In this document: positions 44,203-53,353 of the stretch, one piece after another
Layout of the letters: every line of letters begins with the position of its first letter
How positions within the stretch are numbered: position 1 is the stretch's first letter
Source of the DNA: Virgibacillus doumboii
Lineage (GTDB): Bacteria; Bacillota; Bacilli; Bacillales; Amphibacillaceae
Reading direction: 5' to 3'
Length of the DNA stretch: 64,000 nucleotides
Assembly (NCBI RefSeq): GCF_902806455.1
Contig: NZ_CADCWQ010000001.1
Coordinates: 2,914,001-2,978,000 of the forward strand
Translations under genes and position numbers: made by a program
The notes under the pieces: model-generated
Seen by the model: only the letters and a program-made list of their open reading frames with translations
Told to the model about the DNA's origin: nothing
Database searches by the model: none

Positions 44203-47181
44203 ATGGTTAATCAGGGAAAGCAGCCAAATATTTTGTCAATTTTGTTCAATAAGGATTCCAAACATCTGGAGAGAAATAACGTAGACAGGAATGAAGTACT
44301 GGATTATTACGCGTCGTTAGCTATGAATCACCCGGACTTAATTATTATTTTCTCGCCGGAGGGAGAGATAATCTCCCAAAACTGGGGAAGCATGAATGAA
44401 TTTTTGGGATATTCCCCTAATGAAACTGTTGACCATAAAGAATATTTACCAACCAAATCGTACCACGCTCTCAGATCTTCTTTTTACGATGCATTGCAAG
44501 GTAAAACAAGCAGACATGAGATTAATCTATTAAATAAATACAAGCAAACTATCCATGCAGTTGTGTCAGTGATCCCGATTAAAAAAACGGATGATGATGT
44601 GAAGGGTGTATACATTATCGTCCGGGATAACACGGAGCATAAACAAACATTAGAATCATTGGAATTACATAAAAGTCACCTGGAGCACGCGCAGCAAATT
44701 TCCAAGATTGGCAGCTGGGAATATTTGATTGACGAGGATCAATTGACTTGTTCCGATTATTTCTATGACATATTTGGCCTTGATCGGGATGACACTGCCA
44801 CAATAGATAAGAATTTTGAATTTGTCCATCCGGATGATTATGAGAACGCTGTAAATATTGTAAAAACATCTATTGAGAAAGGCATAAGCTATGTTTGCGA
44901 CTTTCGTATTTACCACGGAAAAACCGGTGAGTTGCGTTACCTAAAGGCACAGGCTGAGGTTATTTGGAAAAATAATAAACCATATAAACTCGTAGGAGTA
45001 ATACGGGATTACACAAGTCAACAGGTTTTGGAAAATAAAATTGATGAAACTAAACAAAACACAAAACTATTATTGGATAATCTGACAGTAGGCTTTTGGA
45101 TGAGAAACCTTTCCAACGGGGAAATGACCTATATTTCCAAGGGTGCTGAGGAGTTACTGCAATATCCATTATACGAACTTTACGATAAGCCTGATTTATG
45201 GGAAGAATTGGTTCATCCGGTAGACAAAGAGGTTGCGCTTAAAGGACGGGAGCTACTGATGAATGGCGAATCAGTTCGCCAACATTACAGGATTTTATGT
45301 GGTGATGGAACGACAAAATGGGTTGCTGATCAATCCATACCATGGAAAAAAGATGATAGCGAAGTAACACATTCATTCGGAATGCTGGTTGATATCACCG
45401 CTGAAGTTGAAATGCAGCATCAGCTTGAATATTTCTCAACACATGACCAGTTGACTGCTTTGCCGAACCAGCGCAGTTTATATGATAGAATAGATGAATT
45501 ATGTGAGACAGCATCAGACAAAAAGTTTGCATTGTTGTATTTGGATTTGGATCGTTTTCAGCTTATTAACGATTCACTCGGCTATCATATTGGTGACAAG
45601 GTTCTTAAGAAGATTGCAAGCAGGTTGTTGTCCGCAATTGCAGATGGATCCTACCTGGCACGCATCAGCAGTAATGACTTTGTCGTTCTTGTTGAAGACT
45701 ACTCAACGCAGGAAGTCATTTTTGAAATGGCTGAACGTATTATTGAATATATCGAAGAACCGATAGCTGTTGATGGATACGAAATGCATGTGACAACAAG
45801 TATTGGTATTAGTTTTTTCCCGGAGGATGGCGATGATAAGCTTTCATTAATCGAAAGTGCTCATGCAGCATTATATCGTGCCAAACAACTAGGGAAAAAC
45901 AATTATCAGCTCTATTCTTTTTCAAAAGATATTACATCCTATAAGAAATTTGTACTGGAACGCGATATGCGTAAAGCGATTGAAAATGAAGAGTTTGAAG
46001 TTTATTACCAGCCACAGGTTGAAACCGCTACAGGTGTGATAACAGGCGCTGAAGCTTTAATCCGATGGAACCATGCTGAATGGGGGCTCGTATCACCTGG
46101 CGAATTTATCCCTTTGGCTGAAGAAAACCACCTTGTCCATCAGATTGGTGACTGGGTAATCGAAAATGTATGCAAACAAATACGAACGTGGAAGGATCAG
46201 GGCTATACCGTCCGACCCATTTCAATTAATGTATCCCCCATCCGGTTCATGAAAAAGGGTCTTGTTGAATTTGTAGCCGAACAGCTAGCCCAATATGATA
46301 TTCCGGCCAAGTATCTGGAACTGGAAATTACCGAGGGATCCTTACTGAAAAACGAAAAGGTAGTATTAAATACACTGGAAGGCTTAAGAGAATTGGGTGT
46401 TAAGATTGCCATCGATGACTTTGGTACAGGATATGCATCAATGGTATACCTAAGAGAATTTAACGCCGATACCATTAAAATAGACCAGGTTTTTATCCAG
46501 AACATATCGGATGACAACGATAAGGATACAGCAATCATTTCGTCGGTTCTCCATTTGGCAAAAGGACTGGAAATGAAAGTTATCGCTGAGGGCGTTGAAG
46601 CGTATGAACAACTGGAATTTTTAAAACAAAAAGAATGTGATGAGATCCAGGGGTACTTATTTTCCAAGCCTGTTCCACTGGAAACGTTTGAGCAAATGCT
46701 CGAAACGGGTTATCTGAAACCAACGAAACGAAAAATAAAAAAAGTGCCGGAAGAGGAACGCAGAAGTTTTTATCGGCTTGAGTTCCCTTCACCGGTTCTT
46801 GGTGAGATGACAATCATTGAAATAAGCAAACGGAAAGTAAATCTCGGGTCTGCAAATGTGCTCGTTGAGGACATTGGACTTGGCGGATTGAAAATCGTTT
46901 CATCATTAAAGTTGCCTGTTAATTCTGCGATTAAGCTTAAATTTAAAATTGAATTAATGGGAGAAGAATTTCTTCTTGATGGGCAATTGGCATGGAAAAA
47001 TGAAGCCAAGGGTGATACATTCTTTTACGGTATCGAATTTAACATCAGCGAACCTGAAGAAGACCGGTTAGCTGCAGTTATTAACAAGATGAGTGTCCTC
47101 TTGAAGGTAAATAACGACATTCCGGACACAAACTTTATCAACCAGAATCCATATGCATATATAATGAGAAATCACACGTAA
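44203..47181 (+). CDS. PAS-GGDEF(degenerate)-EAL-PilZ cyclic-di-GMP protein
   Basis: The protein has 992 residues: three PAS-type sensor regions (about 30-145, 160-280, 290-405), then a GGDEF domain (about 410-565) whose signature reads SSNDF (about 489-493) where GGDEF is expected, so cyclase activity is unlikely. The EAL domain (about 580-835) keeps GAEALIRW, the Asn of INVSP, ELEITEG, AIDDFGTG and AEGVE, so phosphodiesterase activity is likely. The PilZ-like end (about 850-975) has RRSFYR and EDIGLGG for c-di-GMP binding. No transmembrane segment is seen. A ligand-gated c-di-GMP hydrolase is the best guess. Confidence 0.92.
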   Translation: MVNQGKQPNILSILFNKDSKHLERNNVDRNEVLDYYASLAMNHPDLIIIFSPEGEIISQNWGSMNEFLGYSPNETVDHKEYLPTKSYHALRSSFYDALQGKTSRHEINLLNKYKQTIHAVVSVIPIKKTDDDVKGVYIIVRDNTEHKQTLESLELHKSHLEHAQQISKIGSWEYLIDEDQLTCSDYFYDIFGLDRDDTATIDKNFEFVHPDDYENAVNIVKTSIEKGISYVCDFRIYHGKTGELRYLKAQAEVIWKNNKPYKLVGVIRDYTSQQVLENKIDETKQNTKLLLDNLTVGFWMRNLSNGEMTYISKGAEELLQYPLYELYDKPDLWEELVHPVDKEVALKGRELLMNGESVRQHYRILCGDGTTKWVADQSIPWKKDDSEVTHSFGMLVDITAEVEMQHQLEYFSTHDQLTALPNQRSLYDRIDELCETASDKKFALLYLDLDRFQLINDSLGYHIGDKVLKKIASRLLSAIADGSYLARISSNDFVVLVEDYSTQEVIFEMAERIIEYIEEPIAVDGYEMHVTTSIGISFFPEDGDDKLSLIESAHAALYRAKQLGKNNYQLYSFSKDITSYKKFVLERDMRKAIENEEFEVYYQPQVETATGVITGAEALIRWNHAEWGLVSPGEFIPLAEENHLVHQIGDWVIENVCKQIRTWKDQGYTVRPISINVSPIRFMKKGLVEFVAEQLAQYDIPAKYLELEITEGSLLKNEKVVLNTLEGLRELGVKIAIDDFGTGYASMVYLREFNADTIKIDQVFIQNISDDNDKDTAIISSVLHLAKGLEMKVIAEGVEAYEQLEFLKQKECDEIQGYLFSKPVPLETFEQMLETGYLKPTKRKIKKVPEEERRSFYRLEFPSPVLGEMTIIEISKRKVNLGSANVLVEDIGLGGLKIVSSLKLPVNSAIKLKFKIELMGEEFLLDGQLAWKNEAKGDTFFYGIEFNISEPEEDRLAAVINKMSVLLKVNNDIPDTNFINQNPYAYIMRNHT

Positions 47182-47184
47182 TAG

Positions 47185-47218
47185 TAGAAAGCTGTCACCT
47201 GAACAGGGGCAGCTTTCT
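47185..47218 (+). terminator. hairpin after the EAL protein gene
   Basis: AGAAAGCTG and CAGCTTTCT form a stem just after the stop codon. A clear T run is missing, so termination is uncertain. Confidence 0.45.
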
Positions 47219-47287
47219 GGCACTTTCCTACCAAGGGAATATATGGTAGACTTATAGAATTCAATCAAAAAAGGTGTATGATTACTG

Positions 47288-49324
47288 ATGACAAAGATAG
47301 CAAAAATTGTGCTTTTTTATTTTCTTGGAGTTTTCGGAATTATTTGCATAAGTGTATTTCCACGGTATTTCCAGACATCTGGGATAGCTGATCCATTAAA
47401 TTATTTCAGGGAGCTATGGGCATTTATTCAAACCTTTGTTCAGCCTGATAAATGGGTCTACACGGTGCCCCGCTCGCCCGGTGAATTTTCACTGCTGGGA
47501 ACAATATGGGAACCGTTCATTTATTCGATGCAAATCCTTCTTGGAGCGTTGTTGATTGGATTTACACTGGCATTCGTTTTTGCCTTTTTAACAAACTTCC
47601 TGCCCAAAAATGCTATACATATTGTTAAACGGATTCTTGATTTTCTGGAATCCATACCTGATATTGTCATAGCAGCTGTCCTGCAGATGCTTGTCATTTA
47701 TGTATACCAGACGTACGGTTTTGAATTATTCCAGATTGCAACCTACCGGGAGGATAAAGCCTATGCCGGTCCTATCATTACATTAGCAATCTTGCCAATG
47801 GTTTCCCTTTTTAAGATCCTGTTGTTGATGATTGAAGAGGAATTCACCAAAGACTATGTTCTGTTCCTGAAAAGTAAAGGAATAAAAAAGTTCGGTGTAC
47901 TGGTAAAGCACGTATTAAGAAATATTTTGCCCACAACCTTTCATCATACAAAAGTCATTCTCTGGGCTACACTTTCAAGTCAGTTTATTATCGAACGGAT
48001 TTTTAATGTACATGGGTTCAGCTATGTTATCCTGGAAAGCTTCACACCGATGACGATTGCTGTAACACTTATTTTGCTGTTCACTCCTTTCTTTTTGGTT
48101 TTCCAGCTGGTTGACCTATGGACGGGTCAGGATTTGGGAAGTCTTCAAAGTGAGGCAAACAACAATAGAGTTTCCTTACTGTCCGCTGTCAAATATCAAC
48201 TTACAAGACTCGGAAAAATAAACTGGAAAAGATGGAAACCATGGAAACCGGTGACTGTACCTTTTATGACCTTTTTCAGGCATATGAAAAACTGGAAATT
48301 TGCAGTTGGTAGTTTGTTTTTCATTTTGATGATCAGTTACAGTATCATTTATTCCATTACAACAGATAATCATATGGATCAGGCGAGAATTATATATGAG
48401 GAGGATGGTGTCTCGATTAAGAGCACACCCGCCCATCCACCGGGAGTTCCATTTTTGCTTGGCTCGGACGAATTGGGATTCAGTATCCTTGATATGCTGA
48501 CAATCGGTGCGAAATACACTTTATTTTTCGCACTGGTCATTGCATTTCTCCGAGTGTTTATCGGAATGGCAGGTGGCGTATTGTTTTCGTTTGGGCTTGA
48601 TCGCAAACGGCAAAACTGGATTGAAAAAATTGTTGATTCCATACATTTTTTGCCGTTGAGTCTGATTGCCTATATATTGCTTAGACCAATCCTGATTGAA
48701 CAGCGTATGGGTTTCGCATATTCATTCACTGAGCGAATTATTTTCGAGATCATTATCTTAACGATTTTGGTTGTGCCGCTTACTGCCGTTCTTTCAGGGA
48801 ATGAAATGAAGCGGGTATTGAATACGGAATTTATCAGAAGTGCCCGTGTTCTTGGCGGCAGCAATTTTCATATTTTTTGGAAGCATGTTCTTCCGCATAT
48901 CGGCCCAAGGATGACAATTCTGTTTGGCCAACAGTTTATCCAGGTTCTTCTCATCTTTATGCATCTGGGTATATTCAACTTTTTCTTCGGCGGAACAAAC
49001 AGGACATTTGGCGCCATCGGAGACCCGCCGCGGTCGATGACATATGAATGGTCGGGATTAATCGGCTCAACAACACATGCTCTTTCATCAGGAAAGTATT
49101 GGCTTATTGTCTGGGTGCTGCTCGCTTTTATACTCAGTATTTTCGCCATGCAGTTTATCATCCAAGGTGTAAAAGAGGTACAACAAACAAAAGTTGGAGT
49201 AATTTACAACATGCGTAAAATCAGAAAAAAACGCAGAAATTACCAGGCAGGATCGGAATACGATATTTCTCCGGAAAGCTTCCAAATGGTCAATTCAAAT
49301 AGAAAAGCAAACGGTGCTCCATGA
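47288..49324 (+). CDS. fused oligopeptide-type ABC permease (OppB-OppC-like)
   Basis: This 678-residue protein appears to be two permease domains joined. The first half (about 1-285) has an OppB-like EAA loop around KDYVLFLKSKGIKKFGVLVKH. The second (about 330-645) has a further EAA-like loop around EFIRSARVLGGSNFHIFWKH and a pre-domain insert, as in OppC. About twelve membrane helices are visible. No ATPase or binding-protein gene lies nearby, so partners must be encoded elsewhere. A terminator overlaps the stop codon. Confidence 0.85.
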   Translation: MTKIAKIVLFYFLGVFGIICISVFPRYFQTSGIADPLNYFRELWAFIQTFVQPDKWVYTVPRSPGEFSLLGTIWEPFIYSMQILLGALLIGFTLAFVFAFLTNFLPKNAIHIVKRILDFLESIPDIVIAAVLQMLVIYVYQTYGFELFQIATYREDKAYAGPIITLAILPMVSLFKILLLMIEEEFTKDYVLFLKSKGIKKFGVLVKHVLRNILPTTFHHTKVILWATLSSQFIIERIFNVHGFSYVILESFTPMTIAVTLILLFTPFFLVFQLVDLWTGQDLGSLQSEANNNRVSLLSAVKYQLTRLGKINWKRWKPWKPVTVPFMTFFRHMKNWKFAVGSLFFILMISYSIIYSITTDNHMDQARIIYEEDGVSIKSTPAHPPGVPFLLGSDELGFSILDMLTIGAKYTLFFALVIAFLRVFIGMAGGVLFSFGLDRKRQNWIEKIVDSIHFLPLSLIAYILLRPILIEQRMGFAYSFTERIIFEIIILTILVVPLTAVLSGNEMKRVLNTEFIRSARVLGGSNFHIFWKHVLPHIGPRMTILFGQQFIQVLLIFMHLGIFNFFFGGTNRTFGAIGDPPRSMTYEWSGLIGSTTHALSSGKYWLIVWVLLAFILSIFAMQFIIQGVKEVQQTKVGVIYNMRKIRKKRRNYQAGSEYDISPESFQMVNSNRKANGAP

Positions 49325-49343
49325 TTGGAACACCGTTTTTCTC
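49311..49343 (+). terminator. terminator of the fused permease gene
   Basis: ACGGTGCTCC-ATGATT-GGAACACCGT is followed by TTTTTC and includes the stop codon. Confidence 0.85.
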
Positions 49344-49346
49344 TGA

Positions 49347-50150
49347 TTAATAATATCCATATACAGGTTGTGGCAACATATTTTTCATTACTAAATGGTC
49401 AAGGCTCTTAAACGTATATCCTTGCTTTTTCAGGTCTGTGATCATTTTATCGAGGGCTTCCGCATTATCAGATGAAACAGTGTGGAGTAAAATAATTGCT
49501 CCTGGATGCATGTATTCCATTATATTTTCATATGCATACTTCCACCCTTTTTGCTTATCCGTATTCCAGTCGATAAAGGCCAGTGACCAGAAAATATGAA
49601 TGTATCCCAATTCGCTGGCCCACTTTAACGTTTTCTCACTGAAAACCCCTTTTGGGGGACGCAAATATTTTAGTTCTTCCTGATCGGACACTTCAGCAAC
49701 AGCCTCTTCCAACGTTTCCAATTCCTTTTTCATCGATTCTTTGGATACGGTTGTAAAGTCAGGATGATGGTACGAATGATTCCCGACAATATGCCCCTCG
49801 TCAACCATCCGCTTTACAAGGTCAGGCTTGCTTTCCACATAATGTCCAGTCAGAAAAAAGGTAGCTGGAACGTCTTCCTTTTTAAGTACATCGAGTATTT
49901 CATCTGTATACCCTTGCTCATAACCGTTATCAAACGTCAGATAAAGCACTTTTTCTCCTGAGTCATCCGCATAATAAGCACCGTTTTTTTCCAAAATATC
50001 CTTGTATTTCCCGACTTCCGGAATTTCATGATCTGTATTCTTTTTATATCCCCATCCATAACCATTATCAGCATGGATTACATCATTATATGAAAGAAAA
50101 GTAAGGAAAAACATGATGATGATCGATGCTGGAAAAATATATTTTCGCAT
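49347..50150 (-). CDS. pdaA: peptidoglycan deacetylase PdaA
   Basis: Removes the acetyl group from N-acetylmuramic acid on the way to muramic-delta-lactam in spore cortex. This protein of about 267 residues has a signal or anchor segment (about 5-25). The polysaccharide-deacetylase motifs are TFDNGYEQG (metal and base region), HSYHHPDF, and RPPKGVF with LLHTVS. The TFDNGYE variant is characteristic of PdaA. Start ATG at 50150 follows GGGTGGG; a longer reading lacks such a site. It agrees with a spore-forming host. Confidence 0.92.
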   Translation of the reverse strand: MRKYIFPASIIIMFFLTFLSYNDVIHADNGYGWGYKKNTDHEIPEVGKYKDILEKNGAYYADDSGEKVLYLTFDNGYEQGYTDEILDVLKKEDVPATFFLTGHYVESKPDLVKRMVDEGHIVGNHSYHHPDFTTVSKESMKKELETLEEAVAEVSDQEELKYLRPPKGVFSEKTLKWASELGYIHIFWSLAFIDWNTDKQKGWKYAYENIMEYMHPGAIILLHTVSSDNAEALDKMITDLKKQGYTFKSLDHLVMKNMLPQPVYGYY

Positions 50151-50205
50151 AAAACAGCCCACCCGTTTTTTCCTTACTTTATCCATTTATATGTTATTTA
50201 TTCTT

Positions 50206-51516
50206 TTAAAGCACCAGGGCTGCGACCCAGCCAAAAATGAATAATGGAATATTATAGTGAATAAACGTAGGTACACATGTATCCCAAATATGGTGGTGCT
50301 TTCCGTCTGCATTCAAGCCTGATGTTGGTCCGAGTGTACTGTCTGATGCCGGTGAACCTGCGTCACCTAAAGCACCAGCTGTTCCGATTAGTGCTGCGGT
50401 TGCCATTGGTGAAAATCCGGCTGCAACACAAATTGGTACATATAGCGCTGCAATAATCGGGATTGTACCAAACGACGAACCGATACCGATCGTCACAACC
50501 AAACCTACCAGTAATAAAATAAGTGCGATTAACGGCTGATTATCATTGAGAACCCCGGATGAAACCTCCACTAATGCATCGACGGCTCCGGTTTGTTTAA
50601 GAATCTCTCCAAACCCGGAAGCGACAAGCATTACAAAGGCGATAGTCCCCATCATCGAAATCCCATCAGTCATTACCTTGTCGCCATTTTTGAAAGGTAC
50701 AACCAGGAACAAGAACATCATAGTCAAGCCAATTAACGCTGCAGCAATCAAGTTACCAGTGAAAATTTGTACCAATAATGTCACCAAAATTGCAACCAAT
50801 GTCAGCGCGTGCTTTAAATTGAATGTAACCTTTTCTTGTACAGGCGCAGTAAAATTCACTTCTCCGCCACCTGCACCAGGAATCGATTCACGATCTTTCT
50901 GATACGTAATAAATACGGCAATCAATAACCCAACAATCATTCCGGAGCCGGGGATCAACATCGACAATGCCGATTCAGTAACTGATATTTCAGCTCCATT
51001 TTCCACCATTCCATTGACAATTGTTTCGTGAAAAATAAGACCAAAGCCAGCTGGAATCATCACATATGGTGCCTTCAGACCAAATGTTAATGCTGTTGCG
51101 ACACCACGGCGGTCAATTTTCATATCGTCAAACAGCTTCAATAATGGTGGAATTAAAATTGGTATAAATGCAATATGAACCGGTACCACGTTTTGTGATA
51201 GCGATGCAACACCGGCAATCACCAATAACATCATCGTTTTCTTTCCTGTTAATACGTTAATCAGGAAGTTTACCAGAATAGTAGTAATTCCGGTATAACT
51301 GATCGCAACCGCAAATGCACCAAGCAATATGTAACTCAATGCAGTGCTTGCCTGACCACCCATTCCGCTTACAAGCATGTCAATGGATTCGATAACAGAC
51401 ATACCGGACATCAAGCCGGCAACAATTGCTGCTGCAATAATTGCAATAATAACGTTGACCCGTAATAAACTCAAAATAGTCATTACCAGGACAGATACAA
51501 CCACAACCCACTCCAT
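50206..51516 (-). CDS. YuiF-like Na+/H+ antiporter-family transporter
   Basis: This 436-residue integral membrane protein has about eleven helices and belongs to the Na+/H+ antiporter NhaC-related/YuiF family. Conserved GIGSSFGTIPIIAALYVP and GALGDAGSPASDSTLGPTSGLN lie in the last third. Substrate assignment within the family is loose (cations or amino acids). A 12-bp dyad with 10-nt loop lies 48 bp upstream of the start. The gene stands alone. Confidence 0.85.
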   Translation of the reverse strand: MEWVVVVSVLVMTILSLLRVNVIIAIIAAAIVAGLMSGMSVIESIDMLVSGMGGQASTALSYILLGAFAVAISYTGITTILVNFLINVLTGKKTMMLLVIAGVASLSQNVVPVHIAFIPILIPPLLKLFDDMKIDRRGVATALTFGLKAPYVMIPAGFGLIFHETIVNGMVENGAEISVTESALSMLIPGSGMIVGLLIAVFITYQKDRESIPGAGGGEVNFTAPVQEKVTFNLKHALTLVAILVTLLVQIFTGNLIAAALIGLTMMFLFLVVPFKNGDKVMTDGISMMGTIAFVMLVASGFGEILKQTGAVDALVEVSSGVLNDNQPLIALILLLVGLVVTIGIGSSFGTIPIIAALYVPICVAAGFSPMATAALIGTAGALGDAGSPASDSTLGPTSGLNADGKHHHIWDTCVPTFIHYNIPLFIFGWVAALVL

Positions 51517-51563
51517 ATTCGCTTCCCCTCTCTGTATCTATTATTTTTATAATTACTTACAAT

Positions 51564-51597
51564 GCTTTAATACTTCATCATGATAAAGTATTAAAGC
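51564..51597. promoter_or_regulatory. perfect 12-bp dyad upstream of the antiporter gene
   Basis: GCTTTAATACTT (51564-51575) and AAGTATTAAAGC (51586-51597) are perfectly complementary around a 10-nt loop. No T run follows on the gene strand, so it is an operator or leader hairpin and not a terminator. Confidence 0.6.
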
Positions 51598-51683
51598 GAT
51601 AAAATCAACCCCTTTTTATAAAAAAATATATCAACATTGTACGCTTTCAGTTGTTGAATTATTCGAGTCGAGTGGAGGAGGGG

Positions 51684-51805
51684 CTTTTCTGCCTATGTTT
51701 CTGCTGTTTCTGCCGATGTTTCTGCTGTTCTGCCGATGTAAGCGCTGTGGGGATATTTTTATTCTCCGGTCGATATGCTCACGTTTCTGGTTGATGCTCA
51801 CGCTG
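51684..51805. repeat. intergenic array F: two types of 20-21-nt units
   Basis: TTTCTGCC units start at 51686, 51707 and 51727 (steps 21 and about 20), each followed by NATGTTTCTGCTG or a decayed form. Further on, CCGGTCGATATGCTCACG and CTGGTTGATGCTCACG form two units 20-21 nt apart resembling arrays A and E. It fills much of the 400-bp gap between yfkD and the antiporter gene and joins the two sequence types in one place. Confidence 0.75.
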
Positions 51806-51885
51806 CTCCAGTTGCAATTCCACATGTCAAGGTAATATTTTCATTAACATAATCAGTCTCCACTCAGCACCTCCTCACTCCCACC

Positions 51886-51920
51886 AATAACAGAAAAACC
51901 CTGAAGAATTCTCAGGGTTT
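51886..51920 (-). terminator. terminator of yfkD
   Basis: On the reverse strand AAACCCTGAG-AATTC-TTCAGGGTTTTT forms a hairpin with T run at the yfkD stop. Confidence 0.85.
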
Positions 51921-52722
51921 ATCTTAATTGAAAGGAAAATGAGACGTGATCCTGGATTGGTATCCATGCGCCAATTCCCTGTTTGGTAACATTTTTTACG
52001 ACGATTGATTTTTTGGAACCTTTCAGCTGAAAGTACACTTCTCCAAATGTTACATGTCCTTTTTCATTAACCGCTGGAGCATATGCCTCCAGCATACCGT
52101 ATTTTTTTGCCGGTACGTTATAGGAATTTTCCTTTTTGGTGCCTTTTCCGATAATCGTATTATAGGAAAGAGGCAATTTTGTATTTTCTTTTGCCTTTAA
52201 TAACATCATTTTTTTAATATCATCTGGATCTGTGATTTTGTTTGTTAATGCTCCCTTAATTTCTTTCTTATCCTGTTGGTTGTATTGCATTTTTTGATCG
52301 GATTCGCCGCCAATGTTATTTAACTCATTGGTATTTATTTTTTGATATTCCCAGTTGATATTCGTTTCTTCGGATTTGTAATGAAGCGGCCAGCGTCCAA
52401 TGTAGATCATTCCGCGATAGCCAAATGCAAGTGGTGACGGATTTATCGATGTCTCGTTCAGCATTTTAATTAATTCGGGATTTTCGATTGATACGTCAAC
52501 ACTGTCAATCAGCTCACTTGTTAATTCACTTGGTTCAACAACTTCCTGATCCTCGGTTGAGTTCGGGTAAGTATTTTCCTTTGATATGTTCAGTACATGG
52601 CTTGGTACTTCATATTCGTTCTTTTCTTTATCTTTTTCCTGTTCCTCACCTAAGCTGGTAAAAGGAAATAAACATACAAAAACAAACACAATTAATGCTG
52701 CAAAGCGTCTTCCTTTTTTCAT
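51919..52722 (-). CDS. yfkD: YfkD-like secreted protein
   Basis: This protein of about 267 residues has a signal peptide (about 1-25, after KKGRR). The rest is soluble and matches B. subtilis YfkD, including SPLAFGYRGMIYIGRWPL (about 95-112) and the C-terminal IVVKNVTKQGIGAWIPIQDH. Function is unknown. I use the ATG at 52722 because GGAAAGG directly abuts the upstream ATG. It lies in a region where pdaA, yfkF and yfkJIH are also conserved. Confidence 0.88.
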   Translation of the reverse strand: MKKGRRFAALIVFVFVCLFPFTSLGEEQEKDKEKNEYEVPSHVLNISKENTYPNSTEDQEVVEPSELTSELIDSVDVSIENPELIKMLNETSINPSPLAFGYRGMIYIGRWPLHYKSEETNINWEYQKINTNELNNIGGESDQKMQYNQQDKKEIKGALTNKITDPDDIKKMMLLKAKENTKLPLSYNTIIGKGTKKENSYNVPAKKYGMLEAYAPAVNEKGHVTFGEVYFQLKGSKKSIVVKNVTKQGIGAWIPIQDHVSFSFQLR

Positions 52723-52806
52723 GTGTCCCATCCTTTCCTGTTGCTTGTCTGGATTGCTGGTTATTTGTTAGTTTTTTCGGACACATGAATATTATACCTA
52801 TTATAT

Positions 52807-53199
52807 TTAACGGCTCAGATCGATTATTTCCAGACTTTCATTAATGGTTATACTGCCTTCAACGGAACGGATCATGGAGCAATTTTTTCGTGACAGTTCC
52901 AGATTTTTATTCAGCCTGTCCGGATTCAAATGATACCCTTTTACATAATAATGTAAATCGATTCGTTCAATCCGATTTGCTTCTTCCGGATTTCGTTCCA
53001 CTTCGGCAGTAATGGTTAAATCCTCATATTCTGTCCGCTGCTTCTTGAGAATCTTCCGAAAGACGGATCCACTGCATCCGGCAATTGAGGCAACCATCAG
53101 CTGAAATGGACGGAAACCGTATTCTTCATTCCCTGAGATATCCAGTTGTCCGTAATCAAAATCAATCCGTATTCCTTCATCTTTCAAATAAAAATTCAT
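52807..53199 (-). CDS. OsmC/Ohr-family protein
   Basis: This 130-residue protein belongs to the OsmC family of thiol-dependent peroxidases. The two redox cysteines are in AGCSGS (about 41) and RKNCSMIRSV (about 105). The family reduces organic hydroperoxides; some members have other roles. Start ATG at 53199 follows GGAGTG. It is divergent from the MFS gene. Confidence 0.88.
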   Translation of the reverse strand: MNFYLKDEGIRIDFDYGQLDISGNEEYGFRPFQLMVASIAGCSGSVFRKILKKQRTEYEDLTITAEVERNPEEANRIERIDLHYYVKGYHLNPDRLNKNLELSRKNCSMIRSVEGSITINESLEIIDLSR

Positions 53200-53353
53200 C
53201 GTTATCACTCCTTGGGAATTAATATCATCTATATTACTGTTTAACCTTTATAGCACAACCTGTAACATCTTTTAAAGCATAATGTTTCCGGTTTGACCTT
53301 TTCCGCGAAACCAATTACATTAAAAAGCAAAATGGTTAATGGGAGGAAACGAA

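Noticed and set aside
47068-47268. Minus-strand frame between the EAL gene and the permease gene
   Set aside because: No ribosome binding site, no similarity, and it overlaps the 3' end of a clear gene.
51631-51825. Frame of 64 codons on the minus strand with repeated SRNIGR
   Set aside because: It is the translation of array F; the 21-nt step keeps the frame open. No start signal or family.
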